A stretch of 64,000 nucleotides of DNA from Synaphobranchus kaupii (lineage: Eukaryota; Chordata; Actinopteri; Anguilliformes; Synaphobranchidae), in NCBI GenBank assembly GCA_029718625.1, contig CM056376.1, forward strand, positions 113,281,110-113,345,109, read 5' to 3'. The number at the start of each line of letters is the position of its first letter. The stretch's first letter is position 1. A model generated the notes under the pieces. The model had not been told where the DNA came from. It was given only the letters and a program-made list of their open reading frames with translations, and made no database searches. A program made the position numbers and the translations under genes. Positions 44,110 through 58,365 of the stretch are shown in pieces.

Positions 44110-45769
44110 TGTTTGTGAGACATGCTGCCCTATGGCATGGCGCAGTAGACCCAAGGCTGTAAATGGCTGTGAGTTTAATGGAAGGTGGAAGGGGAAATGA
44201 TTAGGACTTTAACAGGCCTATCAGTGGATGGGAGGGTGGCAGCGGCACCCCACGGACTCTGTTTGTGCTCAAGCTCCCATAACCCTAATGGGGACTGCGG
44301 GGGGGGGGGGGGGGGGGGGTCAATGTACCAACGCTCAACACCTCATCAGCACTGTTTGGGGGGTGGGGGGTGGGTGTATGGAGACCCCCAGCCCAGACCA
44401 CAAACCACAATCACACCTTTGTGCATTTTGTCATTAACTACTGCTTAAATCAGGCTGTCAAACTCCAGACCCGGAGGGCCGCAGTGTCTGCGAGCTTCTG
44501 TGGCTCCCTTTCAGTCAGCCGTATTAGGCCTCGGAAACAATTTAAGTTGTGTGGACTCTTTCCCCAATTGCTAAGAAAACGATCAACATAATGCTGAAAA
44601 ACCCAAAACTGCCAGAAACGGACTCTCTTGTCGTAAATATTCACAGCATTTTGGGTGATTTTTTTTTTATCGGGGGGGGTTTCTACAAAATGAATGTGTG
44701 ATTCTACATCATGTATGCACTGTGAAAATGTTGCTAGGTGGCTGGAACAACGTTAGCATTCTCTTCTCAAACCTTACACTTTCACAAGGGATTGTCATGC
44801 AAAGTAAGACCCCAGCAGGCCCGGTTATTGCTGCGAACGTGTTTCGCTACTCTTACAAAAAAGAAAGTAAGGAAGAAAAAAACTGTCAAATTAAAGTGGA
44901 GGTAAAGAAGGAGCCGGCAAACAGAGAATTAATTGTGTCCTCATAGTAAGGCTTTGGCCAATTACTGGACCCTTTTACTGTGACAGTTTAACAATCAGAC
45001 AGGGGTTGAGACGGAAAATGAAGGAGGGGGGAAAAAGGGTGGCAGGCTAATTTTGGGGACTGTAGACCCCTGGGACAGGAACGAAACAGATTTACACTGT
45101 CAAGAGTTAAATGGCGTTTGGATCACCAGATTCCAGTCCCCGACAGCTTCACCAAAAAAAAAAAAGAAAGAAGCGGAAAGAACGTTTTTTTAGTTTTTTA
45201 GTTCTTTTCTCGACAGCAGAACCTTTACTCGTTTCTGCCCTGCATCTGTCAGCCATTTAGAGCCTTTGATTTGAAGACATTTTGAAAGGCGAGAGAAAAA
45301 AGAGAGAGAGAGAGACAGAAATGTTGATGCATTTAGCATGAGGCGGTGAAAGAGATTTCTGCCAAATAACTCGACAATCAGAGATGGTTCCCCTCCCGCG
45401 GGCCCAGCATTACCAGCTTCATGCCGGCTGGAGGGGGTGGGGGGGTCGCTGGGTTCACATGTTTATCTCTCTCTCTTCTTCGTTAAATCTGAAGAGAATT
45501 GTGGTTTTAGGCTGTCCATCTTCCTTACATTTTAAATGGTGCATTCTGATTACATCCATGAGATACACATGCAGTGGTGTTCTGAATTCATATTTTTTAC
45601 ATTTTATCATTGTAAATTAAAACTTAATTTACAACGATTAAAACCAACAATCTGAGCCCAAAGCCATTTTCACATAATTAATAGCATACCACATAAAGCA
45701 TTCAATTACATATGGAATACCTTGCCACAAAAAAACTCCAAAGTTTTTTGTATTTGGTCTTGTCTCTCA

Positions 45770-45770
<1 letters not shown>

Positions 45771-45834
<64 letters not shown>
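45771..45834. repeat. CA microsatellite (copy B)
   Basis: Pure (CA)n, 64 bp. Confidence 0.97.
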
Positions 45835-45835
<1 letters not shown>

Positions 45836-46156
45836 AGTTGCACAGACCTTTATTGAAAAGAAACCTCCAAATGATCAGGGATGGGCCAAAACAAAAAAGT
45901 AGCTTTGTTACAAAATACCTCCAAAATAAACACACCTGTAAACAACACTCAGGAATAAACCATACGAAATCAAGGTCAGGAGCCCATATTGGACACGACG
46001 TACACACATAAACATAAATGCAAATACATATATCAAATACATGCATTTGAAATGCTGCCAGTCCTGTGTTCTGACCGCTAAAGCAATGGTGTGTACCGCC
46101 CAGCTGGCACAGGCTCGGCCACAGCTGCGAGGTCTTTCAGAGGATCAGAGAACAGT

Positions 46157-46622
46157 GTTCAAAAAGGCCTACGTTATCGCTGAAGCGTTCAAAAAGCCCT
46201 CCGGTATTGCTGAAGCATTTAAAAAGACCTACGTTATCGCTGGAGCATTTAAAAAGCTTTACAGTATCACTGAAGCATTTAAAAGCCGTACTTTATCACT
46301 GAAGCGTTTAAAAAGGCATACGTTATCGCTGGACTGTTTAAAAAGCCGTACAGTATCGGTGAAGCGTTTAAAAAGTCTTACAATATCCCTAAAGCGTTTC
46401 AAAAGTCATAGGGTATCTCTTAAGCATTTACAAAGCCGTACAGTATCGCAGAAGCGTTTAAAAAAGCCATACAATATTTCTGAAGCATTTTTAAAAGTCG
46501 TACAGTATCGCTTAAGCGTTTAAAAAGCCGTACAGTATCGCTGAAGCTTTCAAAAAGCTGTATGGCATCGCTGAAATGTATAAAAAACCGCACGGTATTG
46601 CTGAAGCGTTTAAAAAGTCGTA
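46157..46622. repeat. 30-bp minisatellite (copy B)
   Basis: Same array as 40088-40560 with one-base differences. Because fewer indels interrupt it, an open frame of 160 codons crosses it (10-residue period, EAFKK-type). It is a repeat artefact, not a gene. Confidence 0.93.
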
Positions 46623-47007
46623 AGGCAGGGCTCAAGACTAACAACATCCTGACATCCCGGGGACGATAAAAAATGTGTCCGGGATGAACAGATATCATCC
46701 CCCGGGAGGGAGACATATTCGGGACGAAAGGAGAAAAATATTTTTTTAATCCTCATTTGTCACATTAATCAGATTGAGTCAATTGAGCACCCACCCTCTC
46801 TCACGTGTTCCAGCCCTGCCAGAACCTAGTTCGCTTGTCACTATGTTACTATTTTGACACTGGTGATACTTCCCTCTAATAAGATGTGTGGTATCACTGA
46901 AGCGTTTAAAAAGCTGTATGGTATCACTGAAGTGTTTAAAAAGCCGTACAGTATCGCTGTTTCATACCAACTCTTTGTCCCACACACGGTCTGAGCAAAG
47001 CCGAATG

Positions 47008-47217
47008 GCGGCAGTGTAGTATGATGGTTAAGGAACTGGCCTTGTAACCGAAAGGTTGCAGGTTCGATTCCCATGTAGGACACTGCCGTTGCACCCTATA
47101 TCCAGCTGTATAAATGGATAATATGTAAAAAATGCTAAAAAAAAAAAAGTCGCTCTGGATAAGAGCATCTGCGAAATGCCTGTAATGTAATGTAATGTAA
47201 TGTAATATAATGTAATG
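47008..47217 (+). mobile_element. tRNA-derived SINE (copy B)
   Basis: Same SINE as 40946-41166, with canonical B-box GGTTCGATTCC at about 47071 and a (TAATG)n tail. Confidence 0.92.
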
Positions 47218-49574
47218 AATAGTTTCGGAAACAATCCATCACAGAGACGACCATTCTACACCCATAAACCCATCAGACAGTGTTAAAGTGACCAAAAAAC
47301 GACCTTAAATATCTCCAGCCAACCAATCATCTCTCAATCTATCACTCTATCCATCTCTCTCCTCTCTCTCTCTCTGTCTCACACACTCTATCTCTCTCCC
47401 TGACCTTTGAGTACCCTCTCTCTCGATCTTGTTATATATTAAGTGCTTTAAGTATATGTATGGCAAATGCCATATGAAGATAAGATTCATATTATTAATT
47501 ATTATTTTAACTAACCGTCATTATTTTCTGAGAAACCACTCCTCTCTCTCTCCTCCCTCTCTAACCTGTGTTAGTTTCCTATCACCCTCTCTCTCGCTCT
47601 CTTTCTCCCTGTCTCCCTCCCTCTGTAACCTGTCGGTGAGTTTCAGGCCACCTTCTATAACTAATAATGTTAGTTTGTGAGAACGGTGCTCGGCGGGGTC
47701 AGAGGTCATTGTTAATCCCTCACTGGGGGGCCCCTGACTGATCCAGGGTCAGCCCATCAGATCACCAGAGTGCTGTCATTTGTTATTTTCCATCTGACTC
47801 TGTCCTGACATCTACTTTGTGTCCTCTCCTGTACCCCCCCCCCCTCTCCCCCCGCCCCAACTTTTCAATGGCCGAATGAGAGGGTTGGGGGGGAGGCGAG
47901 CCTTTTCAAATCTGCATCCCAGTGCTTTCTCTCTCACGAGTTGGGGGGTGGAGGGGGGGGGCGTCCTGAAAGCCCCCGCAGGCACTTCAGCTCAACAAAA
48001 CTCTTTAACCCCGGGGGGGGTGGGGGGGGGGGGGGGGTGTCGAGGTAGCTCGTCCTGCCACAGCCCCGGTTTTCCATTCGGCATTAGCGACGCGCCGTGC
48101 GCTCCGGGCAGAATCCCGACTGCGCTGGTGCAAATGGCGAATGTGAGCAGCATCCCCTCAGGGCGACGTGCGATCGGCCATGGGGTCCTCCGAGGAGGAG
48201 GGGCGGCGGCTTGGCTTGGCTTGCCCCCTGTCTCATCACTGCTGCTCTACTCAATGGGGCACCTGCGTTTCCGAGGAGACCGCACTCTCGGCTGCCTGTG
48301 CTCGGTTGGGAGCCGTGGTGATCATTACAAATTGGTATAATGTCACAAATAGGTATAAATGTAAAAAATAAGGAGATAAAATGTATATTAAGAGAAATGT
48401 ATTTCACCAAAGCATGCTGGGAGAGAGTGGTAGGAGTGCATCTTGTACACTGTGACTCAATATTTATTGATACAAAATCATGAAGCAAGACTCATAGTAA
48501 AGACAGCTGTGTTTCTGAACTTTCCTTTTTAGACTTTAGACCAACATAGTTTAAAAGAAAAAATTCTAAAACTGGTGTGCTTAGCACACGTGCCAATCTT
48601 TCTTTCTTTCTCGGTACATTCTGAATGACCAATGCTCAAACTTTTTACCCTTGTTTATTCTTGATCCACGACAAAACCATTACTGCCTGTCTGCTCTGAG
48701 AAACTCATACACAAAAAGACAAACTTTACTCTTGGAAGAAACCAAACTTTAAAAATAAATAAATAAATCTGGGAGGTAGGATGCAAGATATTTTAGACAG
48801 TGCAATTCAGTTATGAAGGCATTCAAAGCCCCTCCCACGGTTTAACAGCAACCAATGAAAGCTCTGATAGCCAAACCAACAAGTTCAAGATGTCAGTGAA
48901 AAACAAAATAAATAAAAAAACAGCACTGTGACATAACAATCAAAGGGCAGTCTGTGCAGGGGGGAACGAATCAGAAATCGTATCCAGTGTCTGGGTGCTG
49001 TCAATCATCGGAGTGGTGGTGATTTAAGAAGGGCTGGTCTGAGTGTGGGGGGGTTAAAAGGCTTATGGTGTCAAACACGATATTTTGCCAGACAGGAGCA
49101 CTCAGCACCTCCCCCCCCCCCACTGCCCCTGCCCCCAGCTGAAACCCAGCCTTGGCATGGGAGTGCCCCATCCGGCACCCATCGCCTAACCGCCACGTTT
49201 GTGCAGTTGGGGGGTAACCTGGGAGGCTCCGGTTTCACAAAGGAGGGGGGATAAGGCGGAGCGCTCGGCTAAAAGAGACGAGTCCTCTTCTTTACCGCCA
49301 CTGGGCCTGGCTGTGACCCTGGGGTGAAGCGGGGGATGGGGGGGTGGTGCAGGATGTCTCTGGGCTGGCATTCATGGGTAATCTGCACTCATATACAGCA
49401 GCATATTCATTAAATGAACAGGGACGCAGAGTGCATCTGATCCCGTTTGGACTTGTGTAACAGAGTGGAAGTGAGATTTTAATGCAGTCCCGTAACCTGG
49501 GTCCTGAACGTAGGACTTTAGCCGAAACATGAACTGCGCTGCTTTCTTCTTCTTTTCCCTCCTAAGGCCCGGTA

Positions 49575-49715
49575 ATTCATTTCTGTCAGAGTCTCTGGTC
49601 TTAATCTCAAGAACCCCTATATTCTACCATGCTGATACCTACACTACAAGGGACATTCCATAAAAAAAATTATAATAATAATAGTTTTGAAAGTATTTTC
49701 ACTGCAACATGTTTT
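49575..49715 (+). repeat. Dispersed repeat, partner of 28235-28400
   Basis: Same family and orientation as 28235-28400; see the shared motifs there. Confidence 0.7.
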
Positions 49716-50025
49716 TGTCACTTGTATTATGTCAAAATACATGTGCGTGAACCGAACTACTTTCTCAGTACCAACTCTTTCAAGTAGAGAAACATGGCCG
49801 TGAGTTACCCCCGCTATGTCTGTGCCCACTCTTTAATATGAAGAAACACAGATGTGAACTTAACTGCATCTATTCTAAACAGGGAAAACACAGGCATGAC
49901 CTAAAATGCTTCATCAAACCTTTTTTTATCACTTACAGGACATTCCACAGCCCCTCTATAATATCAGTACCTGACTGTTGTGCATTCTGGGGAACATTCC
50001 ATTCAAAAGCTACTAAGTGAGTTGG

Positions 50026-50228
50026 GGCGGCAGTGTGTCGTAATGGTTAGGGAACTGGATTTGAGCTTTTGAGGTTGTGGGTTCGATTCCCAGGTGGAGC
50101 ACGTCACATGTAGCAACATTCTTAACCTGTGTTGCTTCAGTAAATAACCGGTTGTATTGAAGGATTGTACCATATTTAGAGGAATGTAAGCTGTGTAACA
50201 AGAGGGTCTGCTAAATGCCTAAATGTTA
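50026..50228 (+). mobile_element. tRNA-derived SINE
   Basis: GGCGGCAGTGTGTCGTAATG head, canonical B-box GGTTCGATTCC at about 50080, tail GTCTGCTAAATGCCTAAATG. Same family as the SINE at 47008-47217 but with a different body. Confidence 0.88.
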
Positions 50229-50229
50229 C

Positions 50230-50260
<31 letters not shown>

Positions 50261-51213
50261 AAAGTAATGAAAATTCCAAGAGCGCCTGCTACTTCTCTTC
50301 AGGCTAAAATGGAATCGGCCTTGAGGCAAACAGGAACAGCAGGTTATGACATCATACATCACAGAAGCCAAATGGATCACTGAACACAAATACTACAGGG
50401 GCCATTTTCCCTGTGGTCTCGCAGCCATGTGACGATAGACATGAGGGACTTCCTTTACCTGACAGAGTTTAGCTGTGTCTCCAGTTCAAAAACCCACGTG
50501 AGGTAAATAAATAAATAAAGAGTGACTCATATTAGGGTCGAACCAGATGGAGAACCGCAGTGCAGAACTGCAGCCATTAAGACCTGCAGCAAATACCTCT
50601 GTCACTACCAAGCTAAGTGGAACTGACAGGGGAGGGATTCGTACGGGCGTGAGGACGGACAGACGGACACCGCACCCGCCATTGTGCAGATTACGCAAAA
50701 CGAAAACAGCTATAAATCAAAATATCCAATTGTAGCTGAGTTTGTGCGAGAGAAGTGGAACTCCCCTGTGTAGAAAGTTCTGTTTGAGTGAGAACAGAAT
50801 ACATCCCCAAAGGCGGACCCAGTATCAGTCTGCTTGTGTGTTTATTTATGATATGATTTATCCCCTGCCTGGTTGTTATGAGTTATGGGTATAACCAGCC
50901 CAGGCTGGGTTCAGAGCGAACACTGTCCTGAGAGCTCTACACTAAAGTGGTGTAATAATACCACTATAAACACAAACCTACTGGAGAAACTACCACAGCG
51001 CTTTTAAGGGCCAGGGTATTCAGGTCCTGTGAAGGGCTCGGTACTGAATGACTTCAATAAACGTCCAGCACTTGGTGGATAACAAGCCATGTTTAGCTGG
51101 ATAACAAGCCTTCTAGCAGCTGATGGGGGGACAGCCCCCGGTTCGCAACCTCAGCCCCCTGGCCCGACCCCCCTCCCCCACCCCAAACTCCACCTATGAT
51201 GGTAGTCTGCAAA

Positions 51214-51245
<32 letters not shown>

Positions 51246-53420
51246 CACTATTATTACTATTAATGCACTGGAGTAAATGTATGTGGCTCACAGGCACTCA
51301 TTCGCTGAACCTAACTGTGACCCTAGCTCATAATGCAGTCTGAAAAAGACCCGGCCGTGGTCTGGATAACAGTCGCCCTCGGTCCCGGTCCCGGCTGAAT
51401 TCAGCTCGTCTCATCAGCGCGTCTGCGCGCCGCGCACCAGGCCAGGACATCTGGAGAGGCTTAACACGCGTGTCCGACCCGGAGCAGCCTGTGGAGTGGC
51501 CAGCGAGAAAACAAAACGGAAAAAAAGCGAAAATGAGTCTGAGCGACCCCGGCCTGTGCCGAACCTGTCAAAAAAAAGAAAGAAAAAAAAAGAACTGGCT
51601 TATAACGCTGGAGCGGGAATAGCATGGAACACCTGACGCTCCCTGTCCTGACAGCGGGAATAGCATGGAACACCTGACGCTCCCTGTCCTGACCACACGG
51701 CTAGTGATTCCAATAATCCATTTTTTTTAAATGTCACGGTTTTTTTTTTTTCCTATTAGGACTCTTCGCCTGCGCAAGTTAACTACTGTGCAGTAATTTA
51801 CGGATCTGGGGGTCAAACGGCGCTTCGCAGGTGGGATGGGATAATGTTTCCCACATTTTCTCTTCCCTCCGAAAAAGAGACCGTTTATGCTGGGGTAGAT
51901 CCTTTATTTACCGCCTTACTTTTCAAGCACAAAAAAAAAAGAAACCATGGCAGCTGTGTTTGGGGAAGTGAATTGTTTTTAAACACAGAATAATATATGA
52001 ACCCCCTGTTTCTTAGTCTCAACAGGGCTTGTTTTCTGCATCTGGTTTGCAAAGGGGCCTCAACCAATAGCACGTTAGCAGCTGCTAAGGCCATTAAGGA
52101 CCCAGACTTCATTCTATCACACTCTTTGGACTAAACTGTAACGCTTCTGTCATGTAATTAATTGCATATTGTCACTATACCACCAGGGACGTTCCTGCTG
52201 CAGTTAAACGATACAATGGCTGCACTTTCGCCGCAAATGTCTAAATGTTGTTCTGCTGTTTGTGTGCGGCGCTGTATCCACTCATAAGACACATGAGAAA
52301 GTTTAATGGAAAGAACAGGCCTGTTCATCTTGTCTAGGGTCGTCGCTAGAAAGCGTCCAAAACCGTGTCAACTCTGTGCTCTTTCCTTTTCTGAGTGGCA
52401 GGACCAGCAGATATATTCAACATTTCATCACATTATGGGTGACGGCGCTGAAATTCGCAGTGAGACACACTACGGAAATGCAGAAAGGCTGGGCATTCAG
52501 ACCCACGGCCATTATTTACTTAATGAAATGCAGAAGCGGGTGGCGAATTCGCTGCAGCGTCTTTCCAAAATGACAAAGTCGTGGAACGCTTTCAGTAGGG
52601 AATGTGCAAGTATTTAGCGGTTTCCACATGTCAATGCCGCCTCCAAATGCGATATAAAAAAGGCCGAAGGGATGCATTAAAATGAAGAGAGGCGCCTGGA
52701 CGTGCGTTTCCAAGACGATGGGAAAGGTGACGCTACGTGATTGAGAGTCCGGGTTAGCCAGGCTAGATTTTTCACTCTCCGTGAAACGCCACAGTCGCTG
52801 ATTTTAATCAGGCCAGTTTAGTTACCAGCCCACTGACAGCGGAGATGAGGAGGACAGCGAACCCAGTGTGCTCCGAGTGCTAAAATAACACAAACATAAA
52901 TCTCCTGAGGTGGCCCCAGAACCATATCACCTCTCCAATCGTCGGCGTGGAAAAGCTGCGCCACATCTCATAAATTCACCAAGTGTGTCAGGGGAAAAAT
53001 AAATAAAAAATCAGCTCGGCACAAACGAACGATGCTTCAGAGTTGTCTTTTTTTTTTTTTAAAAGAGGAAGTTCGTGTTTTTAAGCTAAGAAGATAACGG
53101 GGACGTGCAAAGAATTATGGGAATAGCCCAGTTTGGGGGATTCCTGCAACGTTGGCTATATTTTGACCATGACTGTGGCATTTTACGACCATTTGAGGCA
53201 ACTAGTCCTAACTAATTTGGGTGTTTTTTTCAGCAATTTAGGCAGTTGTCTGTAACAATCACTTGTTGGTGGTATTTATTATGCAATCCTGGCTGGAGGC
53301 TAACGGTCATCGTCAGCCGATGAAGCAGCCCAGGCCCAAACCTGGCGTGTGTGAACTGCAGGGCTCAAGGCCCCGGTGGCACGAGCCTTTGCCGAGCCAC
53401 TCAGGAGCCTAAAGCAGTTT

Positions 53421-53552
53421 AGCCCTTTGAAAAGTAGGCTTTTGGAATGTTTTTTCAAAGTCAGTCAGTGTTCTAGAACTCAGTAGTGATTGTTACATCA
53501 GCATTAGAATGTTCAGTTAAGAATATTTAAATCACATATTTGTGATCGTACA
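53421..53552 (+). mobile_element. MITE-like dispersed repeat, copy 2 of 3
   Basis: Plus-strand relative of 34194-34353; lacks about 25 bp in the middle. Confidence 0.7.
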
Positions 53553-55741
53553 CGTTAACAGAGCAGGCCTGAGGGCCCATATTCATTTCACACCTGGAGC
53601 CCAGGGCCCCGGTACCGTCTCCATCCGCAGAGAATGGGTCAGAAGTCCCACAGCGTTACTGCACAGCCTCTGCCCTCAACTGCAACGTATGTATCTCACA
53701 CCACAGCAGGTCCTCAACACCGATCAGTTATTTTTATAAACAGTAGCGCTTACACACTGACATTGGGAGATCCAATCTAAGTCACTGTCATATGCTTTAA
53801 AGTTTTTTTTTGTGTGACGTACAAGCTGGAAATATTATTATTATATATTTTTTAATGACAGCATGGTCCATTAATCTGAGTTTCAGAGCACGCAAAAGTG
53901 TCCTTGTCCTCTTTCACAGTACAGGAGGTCAGAGCTATAAATCACAGAACTCCGCAATTCCCTTCCTCGGTCATCCGCTTTTCACACGCGGCGTTCCCTG
54001 GATACCAACGGCCGCCGAGATGCAGGGACCAGGTCTACGCGGACGAGTCCAGCGCCTCCTCTCACCCCCTGCCCCGTAATTTATGCACGCTTAAGCCGAG
54101 GCCTTTACAGAGGAGGTGACACAGTACTAATACCTCAATGGCCGCCTGGCCTCCGGGCCGCGCTCTTTTTGATGTAAATCCCCTTTCATTGTTTACAATA
54201 ACTATCTATCACCCAACGGCGAAACAGGCTCCGATATTCCGTAGTTTTCCCCTCTAAGTGCTTTCTGGAAGGTGAGTGTATAAGGCAGTCAGGGAGCACT
54301 GTGCCGTCCCAAGCAACCTGAAATCTTTCCGTGATCATTCCTGCTCTGGAGTCAGGGAGAACGTTCCTGAGCGTGACAACGGTAATTTTTTGGTCGAGTT
54401 CAACAAAGGCCATGAAATTTCAGCTCCAGAAAGGAGTAAACGGTCTTAAGTACAGGCTCCCTTCACTGTTATTCTTGGCAAGGCCATTGACCTGGCAATG
54501 GAAGCGAGTGATGCTATTTTCTGTTGAACATTTTCAATCTTTCTATATATTTTTTCATACGTTTTTTTTTTTCTGAAAAAACATTTAATATGTTTATGTT
54601 GAATTTCTGGTCAAATTCAGGTGTTACAATTAAATTACTCTAGAAATGTCCTCCAACATCTCCCTTTTAAGAAAATATGGTTGTTTCAGGAAACAGTGGC
54701 CATTGGGTTAAGCGATTCCTAAACATAAAAATTAGGCCTTTCTAAAAAAAAAAAATATATATATATATATATTTAAATTGACCCAGATAAAGAGAGAAAG
54801 TATTCCCATCTTCTGTAAACCCAAAGGGAGGAAAAAGGCCTTTGTTTAAGAAAGGGGGATGATTCCAAATTACAGGGTTCTACGATGCCCTGGTCATTTT
54901 CCATAGGCCTCACTACGGAAACGCGCACGTTTACCTCACGCCTTACCCCACACATAGCCTGCACCATTAATACAAATGGAATAATTAAAGCACCATTGAT
55001 GCTGATTAAAGTGTTTGCAGGCAACCAGAGTCTGCACATGAGCAGGTATCCATCCACAGCAACAACCTAAATGGCGATCCCCGCTGGAGGTCACTCACTT
55101 CCTGTGCTTTCGGACCAGCCACTGTTCTTTCACATGGGAGAGCTGATAAGGTGTGTGTTTTTCCCCCCGAAAATTATCCTTTATCTTTCTTTCTTCCCTT
55201 TTATTAATAGAACAAAGGAAGGGAAGTTTAAAACACACACAACACACACACAAACACACACAAGGCTGCAGAATCGTTCCAGAAGTGATAAGCAAAAAAA
55301 CAAAAACAGACCATTTTTTGGCCGTTCCTTGCGCAGACGTGTGTCAGTAACGTACGGAATTACAGTATCAACAGGAGCCCTGTCTGTTCCATATCGAATA
55401 TGAGTCTCACGGACAGAAAGGGAGGGGGGCTGTCCTTGCCAATCTGTTGTCTAGGGCAGTCTTCCTGTTATTTGTTTTGTAGTAAACGCAGGTCCCGTTT
55501 GGGTAATTCATAAAGTCCCCAAATGACCCCCCCCCCCCCCCTCCAGCAAAACAAAGCAAGCAAATATAAAAGTGTTTGTGTGGCCCCCGCCCGTGGGAGT
55601 GCTATGAGGGAATGTAACAGGTATACATGCTACAGGCCTGGACATTCCTACTACATCATCTGCTTCCACACGTCTGTTACGTCTCAACACACGGTCAGGG
55701 CAGGGGGCAAGAGCTGAGGAGGGAGATAGAGAGAGAGAATG

Positions 55742-55752
55742 TGCATGTGTGT

Positions 55753-55802
<50 letters not shown>

Positions 55803-55848
55803 CTGTGTGTCTGCATGTCTGCATGTGTGTGTGTGTGTGTGTGTGAGA
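55742..55848. repeat. TG microsatellite
   Basis: (TG)n with CTGCATG interruptions, followed by a G run at 55851-55866. Confidence 0.96.
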
Positions 55849-56090
55849 GGGGGGGGGGGGGGGGGGAAAGAGGGAGTATGTGTGTGTGAGTGAGGGAGAT
55901 GGATAGAGAGGGAGTGTGTGAGAGAGAGGGGGGTGGGCAAGAGAAAGAGAGAGAGATGGATAGAGTGAGCAGGCAGAGGCAGAGTCCTGAGTTTTTATTG
56001 TTTAAACCACTTTAATTGTAAATTACAGCGATGTGAACGGCCATTCATTTTCCCAGACAGAGTGATTAATTCTCACAGGGAGTTTCTCTC

Positions 56091-56128
<38 letters not shown>

Positions 56129-56416
56129 CCCTCTCTCTATCCCTCTTTTGGTCTCTGGCTCTGTCTCGCTGGTTTGCTCCCTCCCTCCCCATGGTTTCTA
56201 ATTGGCTAATTTCATAACCCCTTTTAAAGTGGACTCAATGAAAGGCCTTAAAACTCTTAAAGCAAGGCCTGAGTCTTGGGGCCCTGGGCCCTAACCTTGG
56301 GGGGGGGGGGGGGTGTAGACTTCAGTTTCCCTGCCAGCATTCCTCCACTCTTTGTGCAGAGGGTGCTGAGCACTGCCCCACAGCACTGGGGGCACCTGTG
56401 GGAGAGTACCCCTCTT

Positions 56417-56554
56417 AAACCTTTGAAGAGGATGTTTCTTCAAAATGATATGTCAGTGTTCTATAACTCCATTGCTTTCTATTACCAGTAGTGATCGTTA
56501 CATCAGCATTAGAATGTTGAGTTCTAATCACATATTTTGCACCCTAAAGGGTTT
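56417..56554 (+). mobile_element. MITE-like dispersed repeat, copy 3 of 3
   Basis: Plus-strand relative of 34194-34353 with the CACCCTAAAGGGTTTT end preserved. Confidence 0.7.
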
Positions 56555-58189
56555 TAGCACTGAGAGGACTTTCAGAGCAGAGTGTACAAGGACCAGGGGT
56601 GGGGAGCAGGGGGCAGGAACAGAGCCCCCGCCCCCATCACAGATCCGACAAAGAGAGCCAAAGGCCCATTAGTTATTTCTAGTGTGTAAGTGACACTATC
56701 CGCTGGAGGGTAGGCAAGACTCCGCCCTGTTGCGCTTTGGGAAAGACACACCAGCGCATGTGACGAGTAACTGGAGCCGCACCTGTGTGCGCTAACGCTC
56801 CCCAGAGCCTGCTACGCTGGGGCTAAATCACGAGCCCCTCCGGGGGGCGCTCAGTGCCACTGCACCGGGGTATTAATCATAAAAACACACTTTTATGCAC
56901 ACTGTTTGGATAAAATACACACAGAAGAAAAGAGACGTTTCACTGAGGTCAAATTCACTTCAGAGTATTCCACGGCAACTTTAACCTTTATGTCTGCATT
57001 AAAGAACTGCGGTGCATGCATACCGTGATCTCTTATCCTTCCCTAGACTGAATTAGGACGTTGCCAACTTAATAATTGCACTTAAATGCATGCCGTAAAA
57101 ATTGGTGCAGCCAGACAGTCATACAGTGTGTCTGCATCAGTTATGCACAGCGTAAAGCTACAGGTCTGTGCCACAGAATGCGCTCTATGTGAGGGCATAT
57201 CACATGTCACCATCAGTGTCTCAAACTAAATGGAATTTTCCTCTTATAATAGGGCCAGCAGCACTCAAAGTGTGTTTACACTCTCCACATCGGTAAAGTG
57301 GACGGCGTGGCTTACTGCCTCCAGAACCTGCCTCGTAAAAATAAATAAATAAATAAGTACGTAAAAATCCAAGAGCCAACAACGGAGGCGCGTTTTTTTT
57401 CCAACTCTCCTCTGTGAAGCTTCTCTGCGGTTTTTCCGACCAATTATAATTATTTTGTTTATTTTCTCGTCATTTTTGTTGTTTCTTTCTTTGCTGTTGT
57501 TGCTACGCAGCGCAGGCTTTGGCGGTGAGATCCCAGCCTTTGTCCGTGCGTCTCAAACAGACCAGCTGATAAATGCACAGCATAAACATATTCCCATTAA
57601 GTCCTGGCTCCCGACCAGCCCTCACCTCAAAGGGAACAGTGTTATCTGTACAGCACCACGCTGTGCATTAAGAAGATTCACTGCCAGACTTCTGCAGAGC
57701 CGAACTCCATGCGGACAGCCTAGCCATGATTAATCTTCATAAAGGAATATTTCACGAAAAGGAGACAATAAGAGGACTGACAATCACGTCCAGTACAAAG
57801 TTTATTTCCCCACCACCAATTCAATTAGAAAAATACAAGCTACTTTTCTCTGTGTTTACTTTATTTTCCTTTCTCTTTTTTGATCTTGACCGGCCAAGTA
57901 AACATACATCGAAGCATAGTTTAAATCACACGCAGCAAGCCAGCAATGCTACGCACATAGGACACTGCTGTAGACGATTAGCTATGGCTATAAAAACATG
58001 AAGGATGCATAGGCTAATGCTTCGCCATGCGGTATGTGTCACTAACAAGTTAACCGAACTGATGAATAAATACATAAACATCGGCAGCTATAACACTGTT
58101 CAAAAATGAAAACATATAGAAACAAATAAAGGTGGTCATTTATCCCTTGCAAAGTACAGTTTATCAAGCTGTGTGTTTTGTTCTTGTTT

Positions 58190-58365
58190 GTATGCCAGTA
58201 GCGTAGTTATTTGGTGGGATTTGGTTGTTAATAGGCGATGTCAGTAGGGTATTTTGCAGAATTTGGTTGTTACTATGCCAATAGAGTAGTTACTTGGTAG
58301 GATTCAGTTGTTAGTAGGATTTTGGTTGTTGTTACTAGGTCAGTAGCGTAGCCGTTTGGCAGATG
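58190..58365. repeat. Diverged tandem repeat, about 50-bp units
   Basis: Three to four copies built around CAGTAGCGTAG...TTTGGTTGTTA, with many indels. Confidence 0.65.

Larger units (their letters stand above)
42793..48318. repeat. Assembly-duplicated segment, copy B (contig start)
   Basis: 5526 bp equivalent to 36646-42292, then unique sequence from 48319. Copy B appears the cleaner version: the SINE B-box is canonical and most homopolymers are one base shorter. It carries a T19-type run at 43509-43527 where copy A reads AAGAAAGC, a genuine sequence difference. Confidence 0.95.

Noticed and set aside
46041..46523. 160-codon plus-strand frame with 10-residue repeats
   Set aside because: Produced by the 30-bp minisatellite; the same array in copy A has no equivalent frame.
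47008..47217. tRNA gene from A-box and canonical B-box
   Set aside because: No cloverleaf with an acceptor stem closes; a body and (TAATG)n tail follow, and the structure recurs elsewhere, so it is a SINE.
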